The notes beneath the pieces are model-generated. The model made no database searches, was not told where the DNA came from, and saw nothing but the letters and a program-made list of their open reading frames with translations. DNA of 46,003 bases from Caulobacter sp. Root655 (GTDB taxonomy: Bacteria > Pseudomonadota > Alphaproteobacteria > Caulobacterales > Caulobacteraceae), in NCBI RefSeq assembly GCF_001427665.1, contig NZ_LMHC01000010.1:1-46003 (forward strand), in the 5' to 3' direction. How positions within the stretch are numbered: position 1 is the first letter of the stretch; every line of letters begins with the position of its first letter. The translations under genes and the position numbers were made by a program. This document shows positions 23,419 through 32,382 of the stretch, in pieces.

Positions 23419-24981
23419 CTAGGCAGAAGCGGCCCAGCCGTCGCGCAATTCACGCTTCAAAACCTTGCCGATATGGCTGCGGGGCAGGGATTCCACCAGT
23501 TTCAGGTCGACCAGCCGCTGGGTCTTGCCGAGGCGCGCATTGACCCACGCCCTCAACCCCTCCGCGTCAATTCGCCCGACTCCCTCCATGGCGGGCCTTA
23601 ACGCCACGAAGGCCACCGGCGATTCGCCCCAGGCGTCGGAGGGCACCCCGACCACGGCGGCCTCGGCGACGTCCTCGTGCTTGACGATCTCGGCCTCCAG
23701 GTCGCTGGGATAGATGTTGAAGCCGCCGCTGATGATCATGTCCTTCTTGCGGTCCATCAGCGTCAGGAAGCCGTCCTCGTCGAACCGGCCGACATCGCCG
23801 GTGCGGATGAAGTTCCAGCCCTCGGGCGAGACCCAGGTGGCTTCGGCGGTCTTGCCCGGCTGGCCGTGATAGCCGTTCATCATGCCTTCCGAGCGCCCGA
23901 CGATCTCGCCGATCACCCCGGACCCGACCTGGACGCCGTCCTCGTCGATCAGCCGGATGTCGTGGCCGGGCGCGGGTCGGCCCACCGTGTGCAGCTTGTC
24001 CGGGTGCTCGTGGGCCATCAGGATGCAGGTGCCGCCGCCTTCGGTCATGCCGAAATACTCGACCAGCCCACCCGGCCAGCGCTGCAGCACCTGGGCCTTC
24101 AGCTCGGCCGCGAACGGGGCGCTGGTGCAGAGCTTCAGGTGGGTGGACGACAGGTCGAAGTCGCCGAAGTCGGGGCGGTCCATCAGCCGGCGGTACTGCA
24201 CCGGCACCAGCATGGTGTGGGTCATGCGATGGCGCTGGGCCAGCTCAAGATATTTGCCGGCGTCGAACTTCTTCATCAGCACCACCGTGCCGCCGCCCGC
24301 CAGGGTGGGGAAGAAGCAGACCAGGGTGGTGTTGGAATAGAGCGGGGTCGACAGCAGGGTGACGGCCTCGCCGCCGTAACCGACCGCGTCGCCGCGGAAC
24401 ACGTGCTTCCAGCGCATGCCGTGCGACTGGACGATGCCCTTGGGCGCGCCGGTCGTGCCGCTGGAATAGATGATGTTGAACGGGGCCTCGGCGGTGATCG
24501 TCACCGACGCGGGCGTGGCGCCCTCCGGGGCCAGCCAGGCGTCGAAGGCGTCGCCGAACGCCGCGCCATCCAGGGCGATGTAGCGCACGGCGATCGGCGC
24601 GGGCGTCTGGGCCCGCGCCACGCCGGCGTCCATGAAGAACAGCCGCGCGCCGCAGTCGGCGACCATGCCGGCGATGGCCTCGGGCGTCGAGGACGGGGCC
24701 AGCGGCGCGACCGCGACGCCGGCCCGCAGGGCGCCGAGAAACAGGGCCGCGTAGGGAATCGACGACAGGGCGCAGACCGCGACGGCCTCGCCCGGCTTGA
24801 TCCCATCGCGCTGCAGGGCGACGGCGACGCGGTCGGCCAGGGCGTCGAACTGGGCGTAGGTCACGGCCTCGCCGGTTTCCATGATCACGGCGGGATGGTC
24901 GGGGTTTTCCCGGGCCCGCAGCCGCAGGATGTCGCCCATCACGCCGTAGTCGGCGGTCATCATGGATTGGATCGAGGTCAT
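23419..24981 (-). CDS. AMP-binding acyl-CoA synthetase / ligase
   Basis: A 520-residue ANL-family ligase with all key motifs: the P-loop-like YSSGTTGAPKG at 172-182, VEYFGMTEGGG, the adenine-binding FIRTGDVGRFDEDGF, the hinge DRKKDMIISGGFNIYPSD and the catalytic lysine in SHIGKVLKREL. It forms an acyl-AMP and then an acyl-CoA from a carboxylic acid, ATP and CoA; the chain length or aromatic nature of the acid is not decided here. The bifunctional beta-oxidation gene 150 bp upstream on the same strand suggests a fatty- or arylalkanoic-acid pathway, but the two are separated by a large palindromic repeat. Confidence 0.9.
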   Translation of the reverse strand: MTSIQSMMTADYGVMGDILRLRARENPDHPAVIMETGEAVTYAQFDALADRVAVALQRDGIKPGEAVAVCALSSIPYAALFLGALRAGVAVAPLAPSSTPEAIAGMVADCGARLFFMDAGVARAQTPAPIAVRYIALDGAAFGDAFDAWLAPEGATPASVTITAEAPFNIIYSSGTTGAPKGIVQSHGMRWKHVFRGDAVGYGGEAVTLLSTPLYSNTTLVCFFPTLAGGGTVVLMKKFDAGKYLELAQRHRMTHTMLVPVQYRRLMDRPDFGDFDLSSTHLKLCTSAPFAAELKAQVLQRWPGGLVEYFGMTEGGGTCILMAHEHPDKLHTVGRPAPGHDIRLIDEDGVQVGSGVIGEIVGRSEGMMNGYHGQPGKTAEATWVSPEGWNFIRTGDVGRFDEDGFLTLMDRKKDMIISGGFNIYPSDLEAEIVKHEDVAEAAVVGVPSDAWGESPVAFVALRPAMEGVGRIDAEGLRAWVNARLGKTQRLVDLKLVESLPRSHIGKVLKRELRDGWAASA

Positions 24982-25010
24982 GGCGATTTAAGTCCGCATC
25001 ACAAAAACTG

Positions 25011-25110
25011 TTGTCATCCCGGAAGCCTCGCAGAGGCTGTCCGGGACCCAGGGGCGGTGCGCACCGCCCCTGGGTCCCGGGTCTTCGCTTCGCTACGCCC
25101 GGGATGACAA
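25011..25110. repeat. Intergenic inverted repeat, family 4, copy 2, with a 40-bp perfect palindrome
   Basis: Outer arms TTGTCATCCCGG and CCGGGATGACAA, inside which 25041-25080 is a perfect 40-bp palindrome (half CCGGGACCCAGGGGCGGTGC). It can fold into a very stable hairpin on either strand. Confidence 0.9.
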
Positions 25111-25132
25111 CGGGAGAAGCGGAGATTTCAGA

Positions 25133-27211
25133 TCAAGCGTCCTTGAAGCCCTTGCCCTCGGCCACCAGCCGTTCCAGCAGGGCCGACGGCTTGAAATCGT
25201 CGCCGAGCTTGGCCTGGAACTCCTGCATCCTGGCCAGGATCTTGGACAGGCCGACCAGCTCGCCCCAGAACATCGGGCCGCCCGAATAGACTGGCCAGCC
25301 GTAGCCGTTGATCCAGACGGTATCGATGTCCGAAGCCCGGATGGCCTTGCCCTCCTCGAGGATCTTGGCCCCCTCGTTGACCATCGGATACAGGCAGCGC
25401 TCCAGGATCTCCTGGTCGCTGATCTCGCGGCGCTGGATCTGGCGCTTCTCGGCGAACTCTAGAATGACTTGCTCGACCTCGGCCGAGGGCTTGGCGACCC
25501 GGTTCTCGTCGTAGTCGTAGAAGCCCTTGCCGTTCTTCTGGCCGCGCCGGTCCATCTCGCACAGCACTTCGCGGACGGTCGAGGACGAGGTCTTGGCCGG
25601 GTCCCAACCGATATCGAGGCCGGCCAGGTCGCTCATCGCGAACGGCCCCATCGGCAGGCCGAAATCGTAGAGCACGCGGTCGACGTCCCAGGGCATGGCC
25701 CCTTCGAGGATCAGCTTCTGGGCCTCGCGCTGGCGCTGGGCCAGCATGCGGTTGCCGACGAAGCCATGGCAGTTGCCGACCAGCACCGCGACCTTGCCGA
25801 TCTTCTTGCCGATCTGCATCGCGGTGGCGATCACCGACTTGTCGGTCTTCTCGCCGCGCACGATCTCCAGCAGGCGCATGACGTTGGCCGGCGAGAAGAA
25901 GTGCAGGCCGATCACGCTCTCGGGCCGGCTGGTCGAGGCGGCGATCACGTCGATGTCGAGGTACGAGGTGTTGGAGGCCAGGATCGCGCCGGGCTTGGCG
26001 ATCGCATCCAGCTTGCCGAACACTTCCTTCTTGATCTCCATCAACTCGAACACCGCCTCGATGATCAGGTCGCAGTCGGCCAGGTCTTCCAGGTGCATCG
26101 AGGGCGTCAGCAGCGCCATGCGCTTTTCGACGTCGTCCTGGGTCAGGCGGCCCTTCTTGGCGGTGTTCTCGTAGTTCTTGCGAATCACCCCGACGCCGCG
26201 GTCGAGGTTCTCCTGCTTGGCCTCGATGATCGTCACCGGGATGCCGGCGTTGAGGAAGTTCATCGAGATGCCGCCGCCCATGGTGCCGGCCCCGATCACC
26301 CCGACCTTCCTGACCGGAATGATGGCGGTGTCGTCCGGCACGTCGGGGATCTTGGCGGCCTGGCGTTCGGCGAAGAACACGTGGCGCTGGGCGGCCGACT
26401 GGCTGCCGGTCATCAGCTCCATGAACAGCTTGCGCTCTTGCTTCAACCCCTCGTCGAAGGGCAGGTTCACCGCCGCCTCGATGCACTTGATGTTGTTCTC
26501 GGGGGCCAGGAAGCCGCGGAATTTGCGGGCGTTGGCCTTGCGGAATTCGCTGAAGATCTCGGGCTTGCCGCGCGCGGCCTCGACCTTGGCGTTCTGGTCG
26601 CGGATGCGGGTCAGCGGCTTGTCCTCGGCCAGCACCACGCGGGCGAAGGCGATGGCCCCGTCGCGCAGGGCGCCTTCCTCGACGATGGAGTCGAACAGGC
26701 CCATGGCCAGCGCCGCCTTGGCCGGCACGTGCTGGCCGGTGGTGACCATCTCCAGCGCCTTCTCGACGCCCACGACGCGCGGCAGGCGCTGGGTGCCGCC
26801 GGCCCCCGGCAGCAGGCCGATATTGACTTCCGGCAGCCCGGCCTTGGCGGAGGGCACGGCGACGCGGAAGTGGGCGACCAGCGCCACCTCCAGCCCGCCG
26901 CCCAGCACCGTGCCGTGGATCGCGGCCACGACGGGCTTGGGCGAGTTCTCGATGGTGTTCTGCACGTCCTGCAGGGACGGGCCGGTCATGGCCTTGCCAA
27001 ACTCGGTGATGTCGGCGCCGGCGATGAAGGTCTTGCCCTCGCAGATCAGCACGATCGCCTTGACCGCCGGGTCAGCGACCGCCGCCTCGAAGGCGCCTTT
27101 CAGCCCCTCGCGCACGGCCGCCGACAGGGCGTTGACCGGCGGCGAGTTGAGCGTGACGACGCCGATGTCGCCTTCGACGGAGAGATCTGTAACGGCGTTA
27201 ATGGCGGCCAT
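25133..27211 (-). CDS. Bifunctional enoyl-CoA hydratase / 3-hydroxyacyl-CoA dehydrogenase (FadB/FadJ-like)
   Basis: A 692-residue fusion. The N-terminal crotonase domain (about 1-190) contains GVVTLNSPPVNALSA, CEGKTFIAGADITEF and HGTVLGGGLEVALV, with the oxyanion and glutamate residues of hydratases. From about 300 the Rossmann domain has VGVIGAGTMGGGI, and the C-terminal part includes LLEIVRGEKTD and DRRGQKNGKGFYDY. It hydrates 2-enoyl-CoA and oxidises the 3-hydroxy product with NAD in beta-oxidation. No FadA thiolase is in the window. The ATG at 27211 follows GGTGGAAG. Confidence 0.9.
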   Translation of the reverse strand: MAAINAVTDLSVEGDIGVVTLNSPPVNALSAAVREGLKGAFEAAVADPAVKAIVLICEGKTFIAGADITEFGKAMTGPSLQDVQNTIENSPKPVVAAIHGTVLGGGLEVALVAHFRVAVPSAKAGLPEVNIGLLPGAGGTQRLPRVVGVEKALEMVTTGQHVPAKAALAMGLFDSIVEEGALRDGAIAFARVVLAEDKPLTRIRDQNAKVEAARGKPEIFSEFRKANARKFRGFLAPENNIKCIEAAVNLPFDEGLKQERKLFMELMTGSQSAAQRHVFFAERQAAKIPDVPDDTAIIPVRKVGVIGAGTMGGGISMNFLNAGIPVTIIEAKQENLDRGVGVIRKNYENTAKKGRLTQDDVEKRMALLTPSMHLEDLADCDLIIEAVFELMEIKKEVFGKLDAIAKPGAILASNTSYLDIDVIAASTSRPESVIGLHFFSPANVMRLLEIVRGEKTDKSVIATAMQIGKKIGKVAVLVGNCHGFVGNRMLAQRQREAQKLILEGAMPWDVDRVLYDFGLPMGPFAMSDLAGLDIGWDPAKTSSSTVREVLCEMDRRGQKNGKGFYDYDENRVAKPSAEVEQVILEFAEKRQIQRREISDQEILERCLYPMVNEGAKILEEGKAIRASDIDTVWINGYGWPVYSGGPMFWGELVGLSKILARMQEFQAKLGDDFKPSALLERLVAEGKGFKDA

Positions 27212-27634
27212 GGCGCTTCCACCCCTGTTCTTGAGTTTGCCCGCTCTTGAGTTTGAACGGTTGTTTGAAGCCAAACCTGCACGACGCGGCGGCGAAGTCC
27301 AGAGGGCGAGGGCGGCGCCGGGAATTTAGGCGCCGGCCGTTGACGCCGCCGCGATCATACTAGAAATTCTAAAACTCCAGTTTCAGCTGGAGTTGTCCGG
27401 ACGGCGGGGGAGCGCCGTTCGGGCGCCGCGTTCGTCAACCCTTTGGCGATCGCGGGCAAGGCTCAGGCTGACCAGGGGCGTACGCGTGAAGTCGAGCCTT
27501 CAGGACGTGACTTGCACGCGTCCCACTTTTTCGAAGCCGACGTTCAGGCGGACGCGGCGCGCCGCGATGGCGCGTCGACTAGGTGAAGCGCACTTGGCGC
27601 GGGAGCACGCTCCCGCGCCGCTTTCTCTCCGCCG
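27212..27634. other. Intergenic region without a gene, with candidate regulatory dyads
   Basis: No credible gene. Upstream of the fadB-like gene lie the palindrome TAGAAATTCTA (27361-27371) and an inverted repeat AACTCCAG TTTCAG CTGGAGTT (27373-27394), both AT-richer than the surroundings and suitable for a fatty-acid-responsive repressor; this is only position-based. The rest is coding-like by GC content but has no open frame worth calling. Confidence 0.45.
27596..27619 (-). terminator. Hairpin downstream of the MDR oxidoreductase gene
   Basis: GGCGCGGGAG and CTCCCGCGCC form a 10-bp stem with a 4-base loop 16 bp beyond the stop codon. No T-run follows, so its efficiency is uncertain. Confidence 0.4.
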
Positions 27635-28657
27635 CTACACCCGCACCACGATCTTGCCGAACGGCCCGCGATCCAGGTGGTCAAGCGCCGCGTGCAGATC
27701 GGCGAAGGCGTATTCGCGGTCGATCACCGGCTTGAGGCCATGCTGGTCGACGAAGCGGACGAAGTCCTCCAGCGCCCGCCGGTGGCCGACCACGACGCCG
27801 CGCACCGACAACTGCTTGAGCAGCAGCGGAAACACCGTGCCCTTCAGTTCGGCCCCGTCCAGCAGGCCGATCACCGAGATCTGGCCGCGCACCGCCGACG
27901 CGGTGATCGAGCGGTCGAAATTGGCGCCGCCGGCCAGTTCCAGGATGTGCTCGGCGCCGCGTCCGTCGGTCAGGTCGATCACCGCCTGGGCCCAGTCGGT
28001 CTTCAGCCGGTTGACGCCGTGGTCGGCGCCCAGGGCCATGGCGCGGACCAGCTTGTCGTCGTCACCCGAGGTGATGATCGCCCGCGCTCCGGCCGCCTTG
28101 GCGATCTGCACCCCGAACAACGCCACTCCGCCGGTGCCCTGGGCCACCACGGTCTGGCCGGGCGCCAGGTGGCCCTCCTCGATCAGGGAGAACCAGGCGG
28201 TCAGGCCGGCGACCGGCAGGGTGCTGGCCTCGGCGTCGGTCAGGCTGGTCGGCGACGGCGTCAGCACCTGTTCCGACAGCACGACATATTCCGCCGCCAC
28301 ACCCGGGAACTTGCCGCCCAGGGTGGGGTAGCCGGGTTCGGCCGCCGAGCCGAACGCCGCCCCGTCGATCCAGTGGGGGATGAAGGTCGAGATCACCCGC
28401 TCGCCGCCGCTGAACCGCGCGACACCAGGCCCGACCGCCTCGACCGTCCCGGCCAGGTCCGAGACCGGGGTGAACGGGAAGGCCAGGTCCATGCCCATGC
28501 CGCTCTCGATCACCATCTTGTCGCGGTAGTTCAGCGACAGCGCCGTGACCTTGACCAGCACCTGGCCGGGGCCTGGCGTCGGGACGGAGACCGCCTCCAG
28601 CGCCAGGTGGTCGCGGCCATAGCCGCTCAGGGTCCAACGTTTCATCAACTTGGCCAT
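27635..28657 (-). CDS. Zinc-type MDR alcohol dehydrogenase/quinone oxidoreductase-like protein
   Basis: A 340-residue medium-chain dehydrogenase. It has SLNYRDKMVIESGM, the core GERVISTFI, AGLTAWFSLIEEG and the nucleotide-binding VVAQGTGGVALFGVQIAKAA. The cysteine ligands of the catalytic and structural zinc are absent from the expected places, so it is nearer the zinc-independent quinone or enoyl-reductase branch than true alcohol dehydrogenases. It probably reduces an enone or quinone with NAD(P)H. The divergent LysR gene 125 bp away is the likely regulator. The ATG at 28657 is preceded by GAGGAAGAG. Confidence 0.85.
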   Translation of the reverse strand: MAKLMKRWTLSGYGRDHLALEAVSVPTPGPGQVLVKVTALSLNYRDKMVIESGMGMDLAFPFTPVSDLAGTVEAVGPGVARFSGGERVISTFIPHWIDGAAFGSAAEPGYPTLGGKFPGVAAEYVVLSEQVLTPSPTSLTDAEASTLPVAGLTAWFSLIEEGHLAPGQTVVAQGTGGVALFGVQIAKAAGARAIITSGDDDKLVRAMALGADHGVNRLKTDWAQAVIDLTDGRGAEHILELAGGANFDRSITASAVRGQISVIGLLDGAELKGTVFPLLLKQLSVRGVVVGHRRALEDFVRFVDQHGLKPVIDREYAFADLHAALDHLDRGPFGKIVVRV

Positions 28658-28782
28658 TGCGCTCTTCCTCGACGCGGGAGCCCGGGGGCTCGGAGGAGGC
28701 GCACACTAATGGCCCAATAAATCTACGGTGGCGGCCGTTTGTCCCATCACTGTAGACTACTGAGAACCAATGGAGCGCGACG

Positions 28783-29688
28783 ATGAGCGAACGGTTGAGC
28801 GGGGTCGAGGCCTTCGTCGAAGCGGTCGAGGCCGGCGGCTTCGCCCCGGCGGCCGTCCGCCTGGGCCTGTCGCGGTCGGCGGTGGGCAAGACGATCGCCC
28901 GGCTGGAGGCCCGGCTGGGCGCGCGCCTGTTCCATCGCACCACCCGCAGCCAGAGCCTGACCGACGACGGCCAGATGTTCTACGAGCGCTGCGTGCGGGC
29001 CCTGGCCGAGCTGGAAGCCGCCGAGGCGGCGCTGGAGTCCGGCCGGGCCGAGCCGGCGGGCCGCCTGCGGGTCACCGCGCCGGTGATCTTCGGCCGCCAC
29101 TGCGTCGCGCCGATCCTGCTGGACCTGCTGCGGCGACACCCGGCGCTGGAGCTGGGCCTGTCGTTCAGCGATCGCCCCGCCGACCTGGTCGAGGACGGCT
29201 ACGACCTGGCGATCCGCAACGGCGCCCTGCCCGACAACGCCGGGCTGATGGGGCGGCGGGTGTCGGGCCAGCGGATGACGGTCTGCGCCGCCCCGGCCTA
29301 TCTGGACGCCCAGGGCCGCCCCAAGGCCCTGGCCGACATCGCCGGCCATCGGGCCGTGGTCTACGGTCGCGGCGACCGCGCGCGGCGCTGGCTGTTCCCG
29401 ACGCCGGGCGGGCCGGACCGCGAGGTCGCCCCCGCCAACCGCGTCCGCTTCGACGACCTGGAGGCGATCACCGACGCGGCCGTGGCCGGCCTGGGCCTGG
29501 CCTGGCTGCCCTGCTGGCTGGTGCGCGAGCACGTCGCGGCGGGCCGGCTGGAACAGGTGCTGACCGACCAGCCCGGCCTGGTGTTCGACACTCACCTGCT
29601 CTGGCCTCGCGGCCCCCATCTGCCCCTGCGGGTGCGAGCCGCGATCGACGCCCTGGCGGCGGGATTGCCGCCGATGATGCTGGCCTAG
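28783..29688 (+). CDS. LysR-family transcriptional regulator
   Basis: A 301-residue protein. The N-terminal winged helix (residues 1-60, VEAFVEAVEAGGFAPAAVRL, then LGLSRSAVGKTIARLEARLG) is typical, followed by the substrate-binding domain with GRLRVTAPVIFGRHCVAP and PADLVEDGYDLAIRNG. It is divergent from the MDR oxidoreductase gene, the classic LysR arrangement, so it probably activates that gene in response to its substrate and represses itself. The 125-bp gap, including CTGTAGAC-type half sites near 28750, should hold the binding sites. Confidence 0.9.
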   Translation: MSERLSGVEAFVEAVEAGGFAPAAVRLGLSRSAVGKTIARLEARLGARLFHRTTRSQSLTDDGQMFYERCVRALAELEAAEAALESGRAEPAGRLRVTAPVIFGRHCVAPILLDLLRRHPALELGLSFSDRPADLVEDGYDLAIRNGALPDNAGLMGRRVSGQRMTVCAAPAYLDAQGRPKALADIAGHRAVVYGRGDRARRWLFPTPGGPDREVAPANRVRFDDLEAITDAAVAGLGLAWLPCWLVREHVAAGRLEQVLTDQPGLVFDTHLLWPRGPHLPLRVRAAIDALAAGLPPMMLA

Positions 29689-29744
29689 GCGAGGCCCGGC
29701 GTTTAAGTCGGGGGCGCACGCTCTAGCCCCTCCGGGAGTCCCTC

Positions 29745-30596
29745 ATGTCCGTCGTTCATCTGAAGTCGTGGAATCTCTCGATCGGCGCGGGCCAGCCCCT
29801 GGCCGTGATCGCCGGCGTGAATGTGCTGGAGAGCCTGGACCTGGCGCTGAACGTCGGGCGCGAGCTCCAGGCGATCACCACCCAGCTGGGCCTGCCGTTC
29901 GTGTTCAAGGCCAGCTTCGACAAGGCCAACCGCTCGTCGATCACCAGCTATCGCGGCCCCGGCCTGAAGGACGGCCTGGCCATACTGGCCGAGATCAAGC
30001 GCGTGCTGAACGTGCCGATCGCCACCGACATCCACGAGGTGGAGCAGGCGCGGCCCGTGGCCGCCGTCGCCGAGCTGGTGCAGATCCCCGCCTTTCTGTG
30101 CCGCCAGACCGACCTGGTGGTCGCCGCCGCCCGCGCCGCCCAAGCGGCCGGCGGCTGCCTGCACGTCAAGAAGGCCCAGTTCCTGGCCTCGTGGGACTGC
30201 AAGAACATCATCAGCAAGGCCCGCGAGGCGGCGCCCGGCGTCGAGATCATCCTGTGCGAGCGCGGGGCCTCGTTCGGCTACAACAACCTGGTGGTCGACA
30301 TGCTGGGGATCGGCCAGATGCAGGCCCTGGGCGTGCCGGTGTCGATCGACGCCACCCACGCCGTGCAACTGCCCGGGGCCGACCCGCGCACCAACGGCGG
30401 CTCGACCGGCGGTCGCCGCGAGGGCGTGCCGATCATCGCCAAGGCCGCCGTCGCGGCGGGCGCCGACGCGGTGTTCCTGGAATTCCACCCCGAGCCCGAC
30501 AAGGCCCTGTGCGACGGCCCCAGCTGCCTGCCGCTGGACGGGGCGGCGGGCCTGCTGAAGACGCTGAAGGCCCTGCACGGGGCGGTGCGGGCTTAG
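29745..30596 (+). CDS. kdsA: 3-deoxy-8-phosphooctulonate (KDO-8-phosphate) synthase
   Basis: A 283-residue TIM-barrel enzyme. It condenses phosphoenolpyruvate with arabinose 5-phosphate to give KDO 8-phosphate for the inner core of lipopolysaccharide. Conserved blocks: VIAGVNVLES (21-30), FKASFDKANRSS (54-65), SYRGPGLKDGL, VNVKK-type CLHVKKAQF, ILCERGASFGYNNLVVDMLG and the DATHAVQLPG loop. Position 26 is Asn, as in the E. coli metal-independent enzymes, rather than the Cys found in metal-dependent ones. The start follows an upstream AGTCCC region with no strong site. Confidence 0.95.
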   Translation: MSVVHLKSWNLSIGAGQPLAVIAGVNVLESLDLALNVGRELQAITTQLGLPFVFKASFDKANRSSITSYRGPGLKDGLAILAEIKRVLNVPIATDIHEVEQARPVAAVAELVQIPAFLCRQTDLVVAAARAAQAAGGCLHVKKAQFLASWDCKNIISKAREAAPGVEIILCERGASFGYNNLVVDMLGIGQMQALGVPVSIDATHAVQLPGADPRTNGGSTGGRREGVPIIAKAAVAAGADAVFLEFHPEPDKALCDGPSCLPLDGAAGLLKTLKALHGAVRA

Positions 30597-30627
30597 GGGG
30601 CCGTTGACGCTTGCCCCCGCCCCATTC

Positions 30628-30656
30628 GTCATCCCGAACAAGTCGGGGGATGACGA
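30628..30656. repeat. Short family 4 inverted repeat, copy 3
   Basis: CGTCATCCCGAACAAGTCGG and its mirrored GATGACG form a compact hairpin-like version of the GTCATCCC repeat, directly after kdsA. Confidence 0.7.
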
Positions 30657-30697
30657 AACTTTTGAGTTGAAGAAGCGCTCGCTAGCGGCGAACGCCT

Positions 30698-30801
30698 TGC
30701 GTCCTTCGAGGCTTCGCTACGCTTCGCACCTCAGGATGAGGAAAACGGCACAACGCTCCTCATCCTGAGGAGCCCTCCAACGGAGGGCCTCGAAGGACGC
30801 A
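30698..30801. repeat. Intergenic palindromic repeat, family 3, copy 2
   Basis: TGCGTCCTTCGAGG ... CCTCGAAGGACGCA arms with internal CTCAGGATGAGG and CCTCATCCTGAG. It lies between convergent kdsA and the serine hydrolase. Confidence 0.85.
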
Positions 30802-30812
30802 CGGCTTCCCGC

Positions 30813-32039
30813 CTAAGCCGCTGACTCCGTGAACGCCGCATAGACCAGCGTCCGCAGCTCCCTGCGGATCGGATAGGCGCTCGACGGCGTCAGCTGGGTC
30901 ATGAACACCACCGCCAGGTCCTCGACCGGGTCGATCCAGAAGGCCGTCGAGGCCATGCCGCCCCAGAAATATTCGCCGTGCGAGCCGATGTTCTTGGTCC
31001 GCGCCTGGTCCACGGTCATGGCGAAGCCGAGGCCAAAGCCCAGGCCCTCGAACACCGCCTCGCTGAACAGCGACTTGGACAGTTCCGTCAACTCCTTGCC
31101 GCCCGGCAGGTGGTTCATGGTCATCAGCTTCAGCGTCTTGGGGCTGACGATCCGCGCCCCGTCCAGCTCGCCGCCGTTCAGCAGCATGCGGCAGAACCGC
31201 ATGTAGTCGTCGGCGGTCGAGACCAGGCCGCCGCCGCCCGACTTCACCGCCGGATCGGACAGGTAGCGGCTGGTCTCCGGGTCGTCCTGCAGCACCACCT
31301 GCCCCTTGGGGTTGAGGGTGTAGCAGGCGGTGAAGCGGCCGCGCTGGCTCTCCGGCACGAAGAAGCCGGTGTCGACCATCTTCAGCGGGTCGAAGATCCG
31401 GGTCTTGAGGAATTCGTCGAACGGCCGGCCCGAGATCGCCTGGACCAGGTAGCCCAGCACGTCGGTGGCCACCGAATAGTTCCAGGCCTCGCCGGGCGAG
31501 AACTCCAGCGGCACGGTCCCCAGCGCCTCGACGAAGGCCTCCAGCCCGCCCTCGCTGTCCACCCCGTCCAGCTTCAGCTTGCGATAGGCGGCGTCGACGT
31601 TGCTGCGCTGCTGGAAGCCATAGGTCAGGCCGGCGGTGTGGCGCAGCAGGTCGATGATCCGCATCGGCTCGGCCACGGGCTTGGTCAGGAAGCCGTTCAG
31701 CACCCCGGCCTGGAAGACGCCCAGCTTCTTCCACGACGGGATGTAGCGGTGCACCGGGTCGTCCAGCGAAACCAGCCCCTCCTCGACCAGCATCATGAAG
31801 GCGATCGAGGTGATCGGCTTGGTCATCGAATAGATGCGAAACAGGCTGTCGGCCTTCAGCGGCAGGCCGCGCTCGACGTCGGCCGAGCCCAGGACCGTGG
31901 CGTGGGCCAACTGGCCGCGCCGCCACACCTGGACCAGGGCGCAGGGCAGCTTTCCGGGCGCGATGTACTTGTCCTGGATGAAGGCGTCGATGCGTTTCAG
32001 TCGGTCCGACGACAGACCCACGGCTTCCGGCGTACTCAA
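30813..32039 (-). CDS. Serine hydrolase of the beta-lactamase/class C-like family (family VIII esterase type)
   Basis: A 408-residue protein. The nucleophile motif SMTK (Ser71, Lys74) and the YSV motif near residue 187 place it in the class C beta-lactamase-like family, in the branch with esterases (Tyr-Ser-x) rather than penicillin-hydrolysing enzymes. There is no signal peptide, so it probably acts in the cytoplasm on a small ester or amide. The TTG at 32039 with GGGAGGAA before it gives a clean N-terminus (LSTPEAVGLS). A longer frame upstream is not convincing. Confidence 0.85.
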   Translation of the reverse strand: MSTPEAVGLSSDRLKRIDAFIQDKYIAPGKLPCALVQVWRRGQLAHATVLGSADVERGLPLKADSLFRIYSMTKPITSIAFMMLVEEGLVSLDDPVHRYIPSWKKLGVFQAGVLNGFLTKPVAEPMRIIDLLRHTAGLTYGFQQRSNVDAAYRKLKLDGVDSEGGLEAFVEALGTVPLEFSPGEAWNYSVATDVLGYLVQAISGRPFDEFLKTRIFDPLKMVDTGFFVPESQRGRFTACYTLNPKGQVVLQDDPETSRYLSDPAVKSGGGGLVSTADDYMRFCRMLLNGGELDGARIVSPKTLKLMTMNHLPGGKELTELSKSLFSEAVFEGLGFGLGFAMTVDQARTKNIGSHGEYFWGGMASTAFWIDPVEDLAVVFMTQLTPSSAYPIRRELRTLVYAAFTESAA

Positions 32040-32328
32040 GATGGCGTTCCTCCCGCGGCCGTCCAGGAGCGGACGGCGATCATGATCTTGGCGGCGACCG
32101 AAGGCGACGCGACACCGCCCCCCGCCGATCAAGCGCATATCAATTGAAAACTAGGGAGCGAGGATCGGCAAGCGTTTGCGCGACCCAGGACGACGCGGCG
32201 AGCGAACCAGACCTTCGAACCGCCACGTCTCCGCCCTAGTCCTGCAACATGCCAGCAAGATTCCGCGCTCACGAAAGCGGCGCCGGAACGCGGCCGCGCG
32301 CCTTGTCGCGACCGCGAGGCTTCCTAAA

Positions 32329-32346
32329 TTGGACTAACCGGTCCAA
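32329..32346. promoter_or_regulatory. Candidate operator TTGGACTAACCGGTCCAA
   Basis: An 18-bp inverted repeat (arms TTGGAC and GTCCAA) 37 bp before the double TetR gene. Position and symmetry fit an autoregulatory TetR-type operator. Confidence 0.5.
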
Positions 32347-32382
32347 AGACCCGCGCGACGACCGGCGATGAGGGGCGAGCAC

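Noticed and set aside
27393..28331. A 312-codon plus-strand frame
   Set aside because: Mostly antisense to the MDR oxidoreductase gene and Arg/Ser/Thr-rich without a fold-like pattern.
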